Assembly: GCF_017742995.1 (NCBI RefSeq)
Contig: NZ_CP072425.1
Span: forward strand, 2,790,001-2,854,000
DNA length: 64,000 nt
Origin: Pseudoalteromonas viridis
GTDB taxonomy: Bacteria; Pseudomonadota; Gammaproteobacteria; Enterobacterales; Alteromonadaceae
Direction: 5' to 3'
The notes beneath the pieces are model-generated. The model did not search any database and was not told the origin of the DNA. It worked only from the letters and a program-made list of their open reading frames with translations. Shown piece by piece: positions 52,587 through 61,484 of this stretch (positions are counted from its first letter, which is position 1; every line of letters begins with the position of its first letter). The translations under genes were made by a program, and so were the position numbers.

Positions 52587-52796
52587 TTAAAGAACTACGA
52601 TTTTGTCAGCCTGAGGACCTTTTTGACCCTGAGAAACTGTGAATTCTACGCTCTGGCCTTCAACCAAAGTTTTGAAGCCGTCGCCTTGGATAGCGCTGAA
52701 GTGAGCGAATACGTCTGGGCCATTTTCCTGAGAAATGAAACCAAAACCTTTAGACTCGTTGAACCACTTAACTGTACCAGTAACTGTGTTAGACAT
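52587..52796 (-). CDS. Cold-shock protein of the CspA family
   Basis: 69-aa single cold-shock domain. RNP1 'KGFGFI' and RNP2 'VFAHFS' are intact within '[20 protein letters not shown]' and '[11 protein letters not shown]', ending 'QADKIVVL'. It starts at ATG 52796; the longer frame adds an unlikely 19-residue N-terminus. Such proteins bind single-stranded RNA and DNA and melt RNA structure. The preceding 180-bp AT-rich leader, typical of cspA genes, suggests control by mRNA structure in the cold. Confidence 0.95.
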   Translation of the reverse strand: MSNTVTGTVKWFNESKGFGFISQENGPDVFAHFSAIQGDGFKTLVEGQSVEFTVSQGQKGPQADKIVVL

Positions 52797-52984
52797 AGTA
52801 TTAACCTGTAATATAAATAAAAAATTAACCTTCGATAGGTGTGAATGCATCAAAAGTAGAGGTGAAACTTAAATACTGCAGGTTGTGTTACGCGGTGTAA
52901 AACAACGAATTGTAGGATGTAAATATCGACTTTCTTTCTAGCGGTTTTCACTCTACAGGGACTCACTGGGTCTGTCTAGTATTA
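52797..52984 (-). promoter_or_regulatory. Long leader and promoter of the cspA-type gene
   Basis: No gene between 52797 and 53225. A -10 element TAATAC (minus strand, 52979-52984) would give a leader of about 175 nt. The length fits the untranslated leaders of E. coli cspA, but a cold-box cannot be assigned with confidence. The remaining 53000-53225 shows nothing else. Confidence 0.4.
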
Positions 52985-53225
52985 TTTGTACAAATTTTAA
53001 ATTTATCTGCGGCGTACCCTCAACCGGGTGGTCAAAGTACGCCTTAGCAGCACGTCAATTAAGGCTTAGCGCTTAGATTTCGTCAATCACATGAAATGCC
53101 CGGTACTCATCAAAAGCAAACTAACTTGGCAATAAATTGCCCAGCTGCATACTGTGACGGTTTCTGGCTGATCTGCAGCCGAGAAATATAAAGCACTGGC
53201 TGGAGTGTCCCTCAATGCCTCTGTT

Positions 53226-54101
53226 TTACGGCAAGGGCTGTTTGAGCAGATCCAGCAAGGCCTGAGGAACGAATTTACGAGACGTGGTAATGGCGTAAAA
53301 GTGCTCAAAAATAGGCAGCTGACTTTGATACTGCTCCAATAAGCCCTGGGCAATTTCGTCTTTGACTACCACCGGAGGTAGCACTGCAAGCGCGCCACTG
53401 TCCCTGGCCAGTAGTCGCAGCATGGCCATGTCGTCCACCTCAGCCTGGATATTGGGTTTGTACTCATGGGCTGCGCACAAGGCATTAAAGGCCGAGCGGA
53501 TCTCTGTGGTTGGCCCGGGCAATATCCAGCGCACCGTGTCATACCCGTTTGGAAAGTCACTTTTGATGGCCGCGCCTTTGGGGCCGACAATGGCAACTTG
53601 CTGGCGCGACACCAGCTGAGTATGCCAGCGGGTTTCGTCCTGGCTGGCAGGGCGGTTGGTAAGCACTAAGTCCAGTTCATGGTTGCTTAATCCCTGTAAC
53701 AGGCTGTCCATATCGCGGGTGGTCAGGGTAAAACTGATATGAGGATCATCAAGCAGGGGGCTGATAAAGCTTTCAATAAAGTTTCGCGACAGGGTGGTTT
53801 GTACACCAATGGACAGGTGTTGTCGCTCGGTGGCTACGCCTTTAAGTAAGAAAGACTCCAGCTCTTCCCCTTTGTAAAAAATGTCGTCGGCGTAACCGAG
53901 CACCTGCTTTCCGGCATCGGTCAGGATCAGCTTGCGTCCTTGTTTTTCAAACAATGACACACCCATGGTATGTTCCAGCCGCTTGATCTGAATAGACAGG
54001 GCTGACTGTGAAATATGAACATCCTGCGCAACCTGAGTCAGGCTGCCTGCTTTGGCAACGCGCCAGAAATAATAGAGGTGGTGATAGTTGAGTCGACTCA
54101 T
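53226..54101 (-). CDS. LysR-family regulator of the dab locus
   Basis: 291 aa from the ATG at 54101, which starts directly at 'MSRLNYHHLYYFWRVAKAGS'; 20 extra residues of the longer frame are AT-rich and lack a ribosome site. Helix-turn-helix 'LTQVAQDVHISQSALSIQIK' and effector domain 'HLSIGVQTTLSRNFIESFIS'. It is NhaR-like. A LysR gene next to dabB and dabA occurs in other bacteria (DabC). Divergent from dabB by 103 bp, so it probably senses low inorganic carbon and controls it. Confidence 0.88.
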   Translation of the reverse strand: MSRLNYHHLYYFWRVAKAGSLTQVAQDVHISQSALSIQIKRLEHTMGVSLFEKQGRKLILTDAGKQVLGYADDIFYKGEELESFLLKGVATERQHLSIGVQTTLSRNFIESFISPLLDDPHISFTLTTRDMDSLLQGLSNHELDLVLTNRPASQDETRWHTQLVSRQQVAIVGPKGAAIKSDFPNGYDTVRWILPGPTTEIRSAFNALCAAHEYKPNIQAEVDDMAMLRLLARDSGALAVLPPVVVKDEIAQGLLEQYQSQLPIFEHFYAITTSRKFVPQALLDLLKQPLP

Positions 54102-54203
54102 TTTATAGTTATATAAAATATATGGTTTAGTTAGAATATATATATTTTTTATATCTTTCAACGTCTGACATACTGAGCCCGTTCTGAATGGAGTGGGATA
54201 ATT

Positions 54204-55778
54204 ATGTCAATATCGTTAATGATGATGCTCGTCATCACGCTCAGTTTTGCGCTCAGTGCCTGGTATTGTGGCCGTGCAGGTCACATCAGCAGGCGGTTTG
54301 TTAACGCGCTGTCTGGCTGGTTACTGGTTTTGCTCACTGTGGCCATTGCCGGGCAGGGCACCAGTGTTGATTTACTCTCGCAAAGCGCGCTCGCTCAAGT
54401 TGTGCACGTGACGTCGCTGGGCCTTATCATGTCTGGCCTGGTGGTATTTATGGCCATCATTCTTATGCGCTTTTCGCTTAACTATATGGCCGGGGAGCCA
54501 CGCCTGGCTGTTTACTGGCGCTGGTTGCTGGGCACACTGGCCGCGGTGTCTCTGGTGGTTTTGAGTAATCATTTACTCTTATTCTTGCTGGGCTGGACTT
54601 TGATAAGCCTGGCTTTGCATCAGCTGTTGCTATTCTATCCCGAGCGTCCCCGTGCTGCGCTGGGCGCGCACAAAAAGTTTATTCTGGCACGTCTGGCCGA
54701 GCTGGCGTTGCTTATTGCCGTGCTGTGTTTGTACCAGGCCCACGACACCTTCCTGTTAAGCGATATTCTCGCTCATTATCAGGCACCGAACCCAGAGGTC
54801 AGTGTTTACGCCCAGATTGCGGCCGTCATGCTGGTCATTGTTGCGCTGATCAAATGTGCGCAGCTGCCAGTCCATGGCTGGCTGATGCAGGTGGTTGAAG
54901 CGCCTACGCCGGTCAGTGCCTTGTTACACGCTGGTGTTATTAATCTCGGTGGTTTTTTAATGATAGTGTTTGCGCCTCTGGTGATGCAGGTCGCTGCGGC
55001 TCAGTGGTTGTTGCTGCTGGCTGGTGGCCTGACTACGGTGCTTGCGGCACTCATCATGACCACCCGGGTCAGCGTAAAGGTGCGTCTTGCCTGGTCAACC
55101 AGTGCGCAGATGGGCCTGATGCTGGTTGAATGTGCGCTGGGGTTATACGAGCTGGCACTACTGCATTTACTGGCTCACTCCGCCTACAAGGCACACGCCT
55201 TTCTTAACTCAGGCAGTGCGGTTCGCGATAACCTGCAGGCGCGTTTGGCGGTGTCCGTTACTCCTTCGCTGGCACACTGGCTGGGCGCGGCACTACTTAG
55301 CCTGGGTCTGGTTGCGCTCACCTACTGGCTGGTCGGTCAGGGCTCCGCATTAAGTATGTGGGCGCTACTGGCCATGTCACTGACTTTGCTTCTTGCGCAG
55401 CGCAGCAGTGCCTATCATAGCCTGCCGTGGACAGGTGTGCTGCTGGTCAGTGTACTGCTGCTGGCCAGCTATGCGGCAATGAAGACACTGCTGGCGCAGA
55501 CCGTGTTTGCCGACGTATCTCTGCATGAGGCCCCTCTGAGTGCCGCTGATAGTGTCGTGATGGTGCTGTTTGTCAGCTTATTTGTGCTGAACTGGTTATT
55601 AACCTACCGCGCGGCACATCCCCGGGTGCAAAGTTTATCCGTGGTGCTTTTTGCCGGTTTGTATCTGGACGAGTGGTGGACCCGTCTGACATTGAAAATC
55701 TGGCCTGTGAAGTTACCCGCGCCAGTTAAATCGCAGCGCGCCGCCAAGCGCCAGTATGGATTAATTCAGGAGTCTTAA
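54204..55778 (+). CDS. dabB: DabB-like proton-conducting subunit of inorganic carbon transporter
   Basis: 524-aa membrane protein with about 13-14 helices of the NuoL/MrpA family. 'ALIKCAQLPVHGWLMQVVEA' and 'PTPVSALLHAGVINLGGFLM' are the antiporter signature, with Lys and His residues of the proton channel, and 'LAHSAYKAHAFLNSGSAV' follows. DabB gives the proton gradient energy that drives DabA. It starts 103 bp from the divergent LysR gene and is followed by dabA after 1 bp. Symbol assigned on the pairing with DabA rather than on sequence alone. Confidence 0.88.
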   Translation: MSISLMMMLVITLSFALSAWYCGRAGHISRRFVNALSGWLLVLLTVAIAGQGTSVDLLSQSALAQVVHVTSLGLIMSGLVVFMAIILMRFSLNYMAGEPRLAVYWRWLLGTLAAVSLVVLSNHLLLFLLGWTLISLALHQLLLFYPERPRAALGAHKKFILARLAELALLIAVLCLYQAHDTFLLSDILAHYQAPNPEVSVYAQIAAVMLVIVALIKCAQLPVHGWLMQVVEAPTPVSALLHAGVINLGGFLMIVFAPLVMQVAAAQWLLLLAGGLTTVLAALIMTTRVSVKVRLAWSTSAQMGLMLVECALGLYELALLHLLAHSAYKAHAFLNSGSAVRDNLQARLAVSVTPSLAHWLGAALLSLGLVALTYWLVGQGSALSMWALLAMSLTLLLAQRSSAYHSLPWTGVLLVSVLLLASYAAMKTLLAQTVFADVSLHEAPLSAADSVVMVLFVSLFVLNWLLTYRAAHPRVQSLSVVLFAGLYLDEWWTRLTLKIWPVKLPAPVKSQRAAKRQYGLIQES

Positions 55779-55779
55779 C

Positions 55780-58229
55780 ATGGCAAGTGATACATGCACG
55801 CTCACACAAGCGCAGTACAGCGCTGTCCAGGGGGCCTGTCAGCAGTTAGCACCCAGCTGGCCGCTGGATCAGATGATAGCCGTCAGCCCTTACTGGCCGA
55901 TGCGCCATGAGCGCATAGAGCAGGTCAGTGCCCGGCTCAGCGCACTGGCCGGTATTTCCATGCTAATGCCTGAGAGCGACTACCTTGACTGGTATCGACG
56001 CGGTCTGATCAGCCCGCAAGCTCTGCGCACTGCATTGGCAGAATCCGGGCTGGGATTAAACGTCGATGAACTGATCCAGACAATCGAACAGCGCGGGGAA
56101 AAGCTGCCCTGGCAGTCGTTATCGGCGCTGCTTGATGAGCACCGGGCGCGCCACAAAATGGCCTGGCGCGACGAGATAATTCATCAGATCAGCCAGTTTT
56201 GTGCCGCTCATTTTCAGCAGGCGCAGCCTATGTTGCACCGCGAGCACAGCCAGGCACAGCCGGATTTATACGCGCACTGGCTGGTAGTCAGCCAGCGCGA
56301 CCGGGGGCTCAGCATTGTACTGGATGAGCCTGACTTGCACCGCTACTTCAAACAGTTACCGGATGATCCGAACGCATTGATAGCGGAGGCGTTGAGCACT
56401 TTTGGTGTGCAGGACGAGCAGGTTGAACTGTATGCACACGCATTACTGCTGGATATTGGAGGATGGGGCGCCTGGGTTGCCTATCTGCGCTGGCAGGGCG
56501 AGCTCAATGGCGAGCCACACGATCAGATGCTGGATCTGTTGGCAATTCGTATGGCCTGGGAGCTGGTATTGTGGCGCTATCAGCAAGCACATTTTCCAAC
56601 TTTTTTACCACTTTGGAGCACTCATGGAAACAGTCTCTCGGCCGGTTGCAAAACCTACCGACGCAACATCAGACACAACAAAAGCCCCTGTGGGTTTGGG
56701 CCAGAGCGGCGGAGCTAAGTTATCAGCAGCAGCTTCACTATGCATTGAGCAGCCCGACAAACACACCGGCGCACGCCATACAGTGTCAAGCCGCATTTTG
56801 TATCGATGTACGTTCTGAAATCTATCGCCGCGCGCTCGAAGCGCAAAGCGATGGCGTCCAGACTATGGGGTTTGCAGGCTTTTTTGGCCTGCCACTTTCC
56901 TACCAGCCGCAGCAGGCTGACGTGAACCGGCCTCAGTGCCCGGGGTTATTACTGCCCAGCCTGGTGGCCACGCATGCACAATCCGACAAGCACGGCGCAG
57001 CTTCGCTGAATGCTCAGGCCCGCTGGCAGGGATTTTCTAAATCGGCCACCGCGTCCTTTTCTATGGTGGAATCGGCAGGCTGGCTGGATACGTTTAAGCT
57101 CCTGAAAAAGGCATTCTTTGCCTCTGAGCAGGCCCACCCGGTCGATAAGCTGGCCAACAGCCAGGACTGGTCGCTGACACAAAACGGCGAAGAGCTGAGT
57201 GCCCGGCAAAAAGCTGAGCTGGCCGCCGGTGTGTTGCATGCAATGGGATTCGAGCAGTTTGCACCTACGGTATTGTTAGTGGGCCATGGCAGTCACTCGA
57301 CCAATAACTTGCAAGAAGCCGGGCTTGGATGCGGTGCCTGTGGCGGACAAAGTGGTGAGGTGAACGTCAAAGTGTTGGCCTGGCTGCTTAACGACAAAGC
57401 GGTGCGCACCGAATTGCAGGCACTGGGGGTTGAAATACCAGAGCAGACCCGATTTATTGCGGCGCTGCATAATACCACCACCGATCATCTGCGCTGTTAT
57501 GGCGAACAACCGGGCACTGAGATCATGTCCTGGTTGCAAAGTGCCACAGCGGCGGCGCAAAAAGAACGCGCAACGAAGCTGGATGAACAGCTGGCAGATG
57601 CCGACCGTGAAGCGCTGGACCAGGCCCTGATAGCCCGCAGCCTGGATTGGTCTCAGACGCGCCCAGAATGGGGATTGGCAAACAATGCGGCCTTTATTGT
57701 CGCGCCGCGCAGCTGGACCCGGGGCGTTGATCTACAGGGGCGCAGTTTTTTACACGACTATCAGTGGCAGCACGACCCGGACTTTAAGGTGCTCGAAACC
57801 ATTATGACCGCGCCTATGCTGGTCACCCATTGGATCAACATGCAGTACAACGCCTCAACCACAGACAATTTGCATTTTGGCAGTGGTAACAAGGTGCTGC
57901 ACAACGCGGTTGGCGGCAACATCGGCGTGTTTGAGGGCAATGGCGGAGATCTCAGAACCGGCCTTGCGATGCAGTCCCTGCACAATGGACACGACTGGAT
58001 GCACCAGATGCAGCGACTGTCGGTCTACCTGGCTGCTCCCAAATCGGCAATTAAAGAGATCACCGCGCGTCATGATGTGGTTAAACAGTTGATCGATAAC
58101 GAGTGGTTGTACGTATTCCAGTGGCAAGAAACAGGTGAAATAAGCCGTTTTTATCAGCAGCGTTGGTGGCCGGTGTCTGCGGCGCAGATCAGCCAAGATG
58201 AAGAACAGAAAATAGTACAGTGTCTTTGA
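55780..58229 (+). CDS. dabA: DabA-like carbonic-anhydrase subunit, with a -1 frameshift
   Basis: DUF2309 protein that, with DabB, makes bicarbonate from CO2 inside the cell. The gene is in two frames: 55780-56607 (276 codons) and, one base back, 56607-58229 (540 codons); together 816 aa, the usual DabA size. The zinc/active-site motifs are in the second part: 'FCIDVRSEIYRRALE' (Cys, Asp) and 'HGSHSTNNLQEAGLGCGACG' (His, Cys). The frame change occurs in a run of six T, exactly at T TTT TTA (56601-56607). Either this is programmed -1 shifting, or one T is missing (assembly error or mutation). If unshifted, the protein stops at 312 aa without the active site. Confidence 0.85.
56601..56607 (+). 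other. Slippery heptamer T TTT TTA in dabA
   Basis: In the first dabA frame this reads ACT-TTT-TTA-CCA, the X XXY YYZ form of a -1 frameshift site (as in HIV and several bacterial genes). The -1 frame after it continues DabA without interruption. No clear pseudoknot or stem is seen immediately downstream. Confidence 0.55.
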
Positions 58230-58270
58230 TTTCTGGTATGGCTAATACCAGAACAAAGCTGTGGGGCACG

Positions 58271-58301
58271 AAGCGGCAACCGTAAGGTTGCCGCTTTTTT
58301 T
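58271..58301 (+). terminator. Terminator of the dab operon
   Basis: 10-bp perfect stem AAGCGGCAAC (58271-58280) / GTTGCCGCTT (58287-58296), 6-nt loop, T-run to 58301. A smaller hairpin TCTGGTAT/ATACCAGA (58233-58253) lies just after the dabA stop. Confidence 0.88.
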
Positions 58302-58424
58302 ATTGCCAAACGGTTTGGTATATTGGTGTTGATCTGCCAAAGTTAACAATAACCCTTTCAATTTCATCAAGGGTTTGGGTGAGATATAAAAGAAGCAAGC
58401 GCAACAAGCAATGTGGGAGTGAAC

Positions 58425-58646
58425 ATGTCGGGAGATATCGTCAAAATTCAGGCGCAGCACTGGTCCGCCACGCAGCTGAAGCTAAAAGCACTCAATGAAA
58501 AAATGGCTGAACTGGCGCCTTTGATACTCGAAGCGGCCGAGCAGCTCGACCCAGACTGCAGTAGTTACGATGCCAGCCAACGGCAGGCACTGGCGCAACG
58601 TCTTAAAGCAGCGCTTGGCGCAGATGAGCCAGACTCATTGGCATAA
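58425..58646 (+). CDS. Small helical soluble protein, unknown
   Basis: 73 aa from ATG 58425, with GGGAG 6 bp upstream (the ATG at 58413 lacks one). Two amphipathic helices, 'ATQLKLKALNEKMAELAPLI' and 'ASQRQALAQRLKAALG', with Cys-Ser-Ser between. Not a recognised family. It lies between the dab terminator and the solute-binding protein gene, 91 bp before that one. Function unknown. Confidence 0.5.
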   Translation: MSGDIVKIQAQHWSATQLKLKALNEKMAELAPLILEAAEQLDPDCSSYDASQRQALAQRLKAALGADEPDSLA

Positions 58647-58737
58647 ACGGGTGGGTAACAAATGCCCCTTACTTTGTCATTGCACCGGACATAAACCGCT
58701 CTAAAATAATAACGACAGCAGGAGGCCGGTAAATACG

Positions 58738-59484
58738 ATGACGTTATCACAGTGCGTTTTTATTTGTAGTGTATTGATATCCGGCCTGTCTTTGGTCAAG
58801 GTGGCTAGGGCAGAGGTGCTGGATGTCTCGGTTGGCTGGACAAAGCCGCCGTATGTCATTGAGCAGGGCGATACCGGATTCGAACTGGATATGGTGAAAG
58901 CCATTTTTGCTGAGCTGGGCCATGAAATTCGTTTTTTATATGTGCCTTTTGGTCGCTCTGATTCTTTGTTGAAAACGCAAAAAGTGGATGCGGCACTGAC
59001 CATGAACCGGCGCATGGACCTGGCCGGTGCGGTTTTGTCTGAACCCTACATTACCTACCACAATACCGCCATCAGTTTAAAAAAACGCAACCTGAAAATA
59101 CACAGTGTCAGTGCACTGGAGAATTATGCCGTGATTGGCTTCCAAAATGCCTCTGTGGTGTTGGGTATGGAGTATCGGCTCGCCACTGCCAACAGCCCTT
59201 TGTACATTGAGCTGCCCGATCAGCAAAAACAAGTAGAATTATTGCTTAGTGGCAAAGTGGATGTGGTGGTGATGGATATTAATATTTTTAACCACCTGAG
59301 CAAGGCCGTTCTGGGTCAGGATCAGATGCCCAATGTCAACGTTCACCATTTGTTTGCGGCAACGCCTTATCGTATTGCCTTTCGCGACCCGGCGCTTAAA
59401 GACGCTTTTAACCTCAAAATGGTCCAGTTTAAAAACAGCCCCGCCTATTACAAATTGCTGCACAAGTACGAGTTTTTGCAGTGA
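58738..59484 (+). CDS. Periplasmic solute-binding protein, family 3
   Basis: 248 aa with a signal peptide cleaved after 'ARA' (about residue 25). The fold is the two-lobe family-3 amino-acid binding type: 'VSVGWTKPPYVIEQGDTGFE', 'GRSDSLLKTQKVDAALTMNR' and 'LLSGKVDVVVMDINIF'. No membrane or ATPase component follows, so it may be a stand-alone sensor-like or chemotaxis-type binding protein. The AGGAGG site 12 bp before the ATG is unusually far. Ligand unknown. Confidence 0.82.
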   Translation: MTLSQCVFICSVLISGLSLVKVARAEVLDVSVGWTKPPYVIEQGDTGFELDMVKAIFAELGHEIRFLYVPFGRSDSLLKTQKVDAALTMNRRMDLAGAVLSEPYITYHNTAISLKKRNLKIHSVSALENYAVIGFQNASVVLGMEYRLATANSPLYIELPDQQKQVELLLSGKVDVVVMDINIFNHLSKAVLGQDQMPNVNVHHLFAATPYRIAFRDPALKDAFNLKMVQFKNSPAYYKLLHKYEFLQ

Positions 59485-59647
59485 GTAGGGTTGTCATGGC
59501 TATAAACTTGGGATGGCGTTTCCATTGAGTTTCGGATTGCGAGGCACTGGCACCTAGGGCACAGGTCGAATATGATAAATTTAAATCAGGTCTTGCCGAT
59601 ATTACGGCTGTGCCTGTCGGCTCACTCAGACACAAGGATTGAAGCAA

Positions 59648-60340
59648 ATGGTGGAAATTAATCGCGCAAATCAGGTTCCGGTTCATTCACAAACAGGCCG
59701 TACTGAGCAACAGGCACTTGCTCAGAAAGTTAGGGCGCATAGCCTTGAGCTTGCAAACCCAGCCAAGCAAGATGAGATCACTTTTAATCGCGCGTCTGGT
59801 ATATCGGAAGAGATCTCAAAACGTCTTGATGAAGAAGCGTCACGGCGCACACTCAGTTACGTTACCGAAATGAAAAGAACACAATCGGCACTGCAAACCA
59901 GTGTGGAAGAGTTTGCCGCGTTCAAAGAAGCGCAGCTGGCGGAAAACCCAGGCCTCGATCTGAGTAATCTCGACCTTTCATTACAAAAAGATGGTTCTTT
60001 GAAACTTACAGCCTCTAATCTGTCAGCGTCACAGCTTGCGTCACTGGAGCAAAAGCTGGCTGACAATGATAAGCTTAAAAACGCATTCACCCAGGTCCAC
60101 AGCGGCATAATTTCGGGCCTAAAGCACCGTGATAGTGGCAGTAATGCGGACCTTCAGAAAAATGACCTGCATGGTGCATTGCGGCTCAATGAGTTAACTG
60201 AGCGCTTCAGTGAGCAGTTCCACCCGGATGGTTTCGGCCAGGATTACACCACGCTTTCACAGCAGCTCAATAGTGAAACTGGTTTGTTTGGGCATTTCTT
60301 GCTTGAGTCAGTAAACCCCAAGATCAGTGTAATGGTTTGA
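59648..60340 (+). CDS. Unrecognised soluble protein, copy 2 of a paralog pair
   Basis: 230 aa from ATG 59648 (AAGGA 10 bp upstream; a TTG at 59639 is also in frame). Same family as the gene at 50505-51191: matching starts (MVEINRANQ / MEINRAGMI), matching middle (LSASQLASLEQKLADNDKLK / MSRAQRSELEELLNLNDALK) and matching ends. This copy has more Gln/Ser and a shorter tail. No signal peptide, no membrane segment, no known domain. The two copies are 8.5 kb apart with unrelated genes between. Confidence 0.7.
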   Translation: MVEINRANQVPVHSQTGRTEQQALAQKVRAHSLELANPAKQDEITFNRASGISEEISKRLDEEASRRTLSYVTEMKRTQSALQTSVEEFAAFKEAQLAENPGLDLSNLDLSLQKDGSLKLTASNLSASQLASLEQKLADNDKLKNAFTQVHSGIISGLKHRDSGSNADLQKNDLHGALRLNELTERFSEQFHPDGFGQDYTTLSQQLNSETGLFGHFLLESVNPKISVMV

Positions 60341-60536
60341 TTGAACTTCCTGAGTTCCGCGCTACTCTAAAACCACTTCTCTGCGTGCTTTTCCTTTTCA
60401 GTGGCCTTCTGACAATACGTAGACAGGGCTTTTGTGTATATCAGTCCAACTGTGACAATGTATGTCTGTTTTTGTCGTTTTAATGCATTAAATGACACCT
60501 TTGCTTCGGTTATGATAGATGCCAAAGGAGTAATGC

Positions 60537-61484
60537 ATGACCACAAAACAAGTATATTTTATCGCCGACGGGTTTCAGGCCCTGGATTTATTTGGGCCAT
60601 TAGATGCGTTTATGGAAACCAACTGCCATGTGCCCCATGCCTATGACTGTAAGTTACTGAGTATTGAGGCCGGTGCAGTTGTAACTGTGTATGGCCAGCA
60701 AGTTCAGGCTGATTTTGGCCTGGAAGACGAATTTGCTGTGGACGACCTGATCATCTGTGGTGGCAATGGCATGCGCACGCTGTCGTTCAGTGCAGCGCAG
60801 CTTAGTGCGCTATCGGCACTGGCGGCCAGAGCCAAGCGGGTGTTTAGTATCTGTACCGGTGCTTTTGTGCTGGCCCAGCTTTTTCCAAAGCAGGCGTTAA
60901 CGCTCACAACCCACTGGCGGCACTGTGAAAGCCTGGCCCGACAAAATGCCCATTGCACCGTTTCGCCCGATCCGCTCTATATTCAGGACGAGCACATTTG
61001 GTCATCGGCTGGGGTGTTGTCGGGGGTTGACCTGGCACTGGCCATAGTACGAGAAGATCACGGTAACAGCATTGCCGCGCAGGTGGCAAAAGATCTGGTG
61101 GTCTACTTGCAACGCGCCGGCAACCAGCATCAGTATTCAGATGCTCTGGCGCTGCAATCTGGTGACAGTTTAAAGCTCTCTCCATTGCTGGATTGGCTAA
61201 GTACGCAGCTTAATCAGTCTGTTACGGTAGCGCGAATGGCCGAGTTTTGTCACCTCAGCGAGCGACAACTCACTCGCTTGTTTAAACAGCACCTTAACTG
61301 TACACCCAGCCATTATTTTAAAGTCCTGAAACTCAATCACGCCCGAGATCTGTTGAGTGAAGAAAACATCAGTTTGCAGCACGTGGCAACAAAACTGGGG
61401 TTTACTTGTTATGACAGTTTCAGGCGTGCATTTGTCAGGCAATTCGGCGTATCACCGTCACACTACACAAAAGGAATTAACTGA
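60537..61484 (+). CDS. GlxA-family AraC-type transcriptional regulator
   Basis: 315 aa: N-terminal DJ-1/PfpI-like domain ('FIADGFQALDLFGPLDAFME' to about residue 190, with 'VFSICTGAFVLAQ' where amidases have the catalytic Cys), and a C-terminal AraC double helix-turn-helix ('VARMAEFCHLSERQLTRLFK' and 'VATKLGFTCYDSFRRAFVRQ'). This is the GlxA architecture. The last base of its stop codon is the first base of the S41 peptidase start (TGATG), so the peptidase is coupled to it. Inducer unknown. Confidence 0.9.
   Translation: MTTKQVYFIADGFQALDLFGPLDAFMETNCHVPHAYDCKLLSIEAGAVVTVYGQQVQADFGLEDEFAVDDLIICGGNGMRTLSFSAAQLSALSALAARAKRVFSICTGAFVLAQLFPKQALTLTTHWRHCESLARQNAHCTVSPDPLYIQDEHIWSSAGVLSGVDLALAIVREDHGNSIAAQVAKDLVVYLQRAGNQHQYSDALALQSGDSLKLSPLLDWLSTQLNQSVTVARMAEFCHLSERQLTRLFKQHLNCTPSHYFKVLKLNHARDLLSEENISLQHVATKLGFTCYDSFRRAFVRQFGVSPSHYTKGIN

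Noticed and set aside
53087..53353. Minus-strand 88-aa frame after the LysR gene
   Set aside because: Shadow frame overlapping the LysR 3' end.
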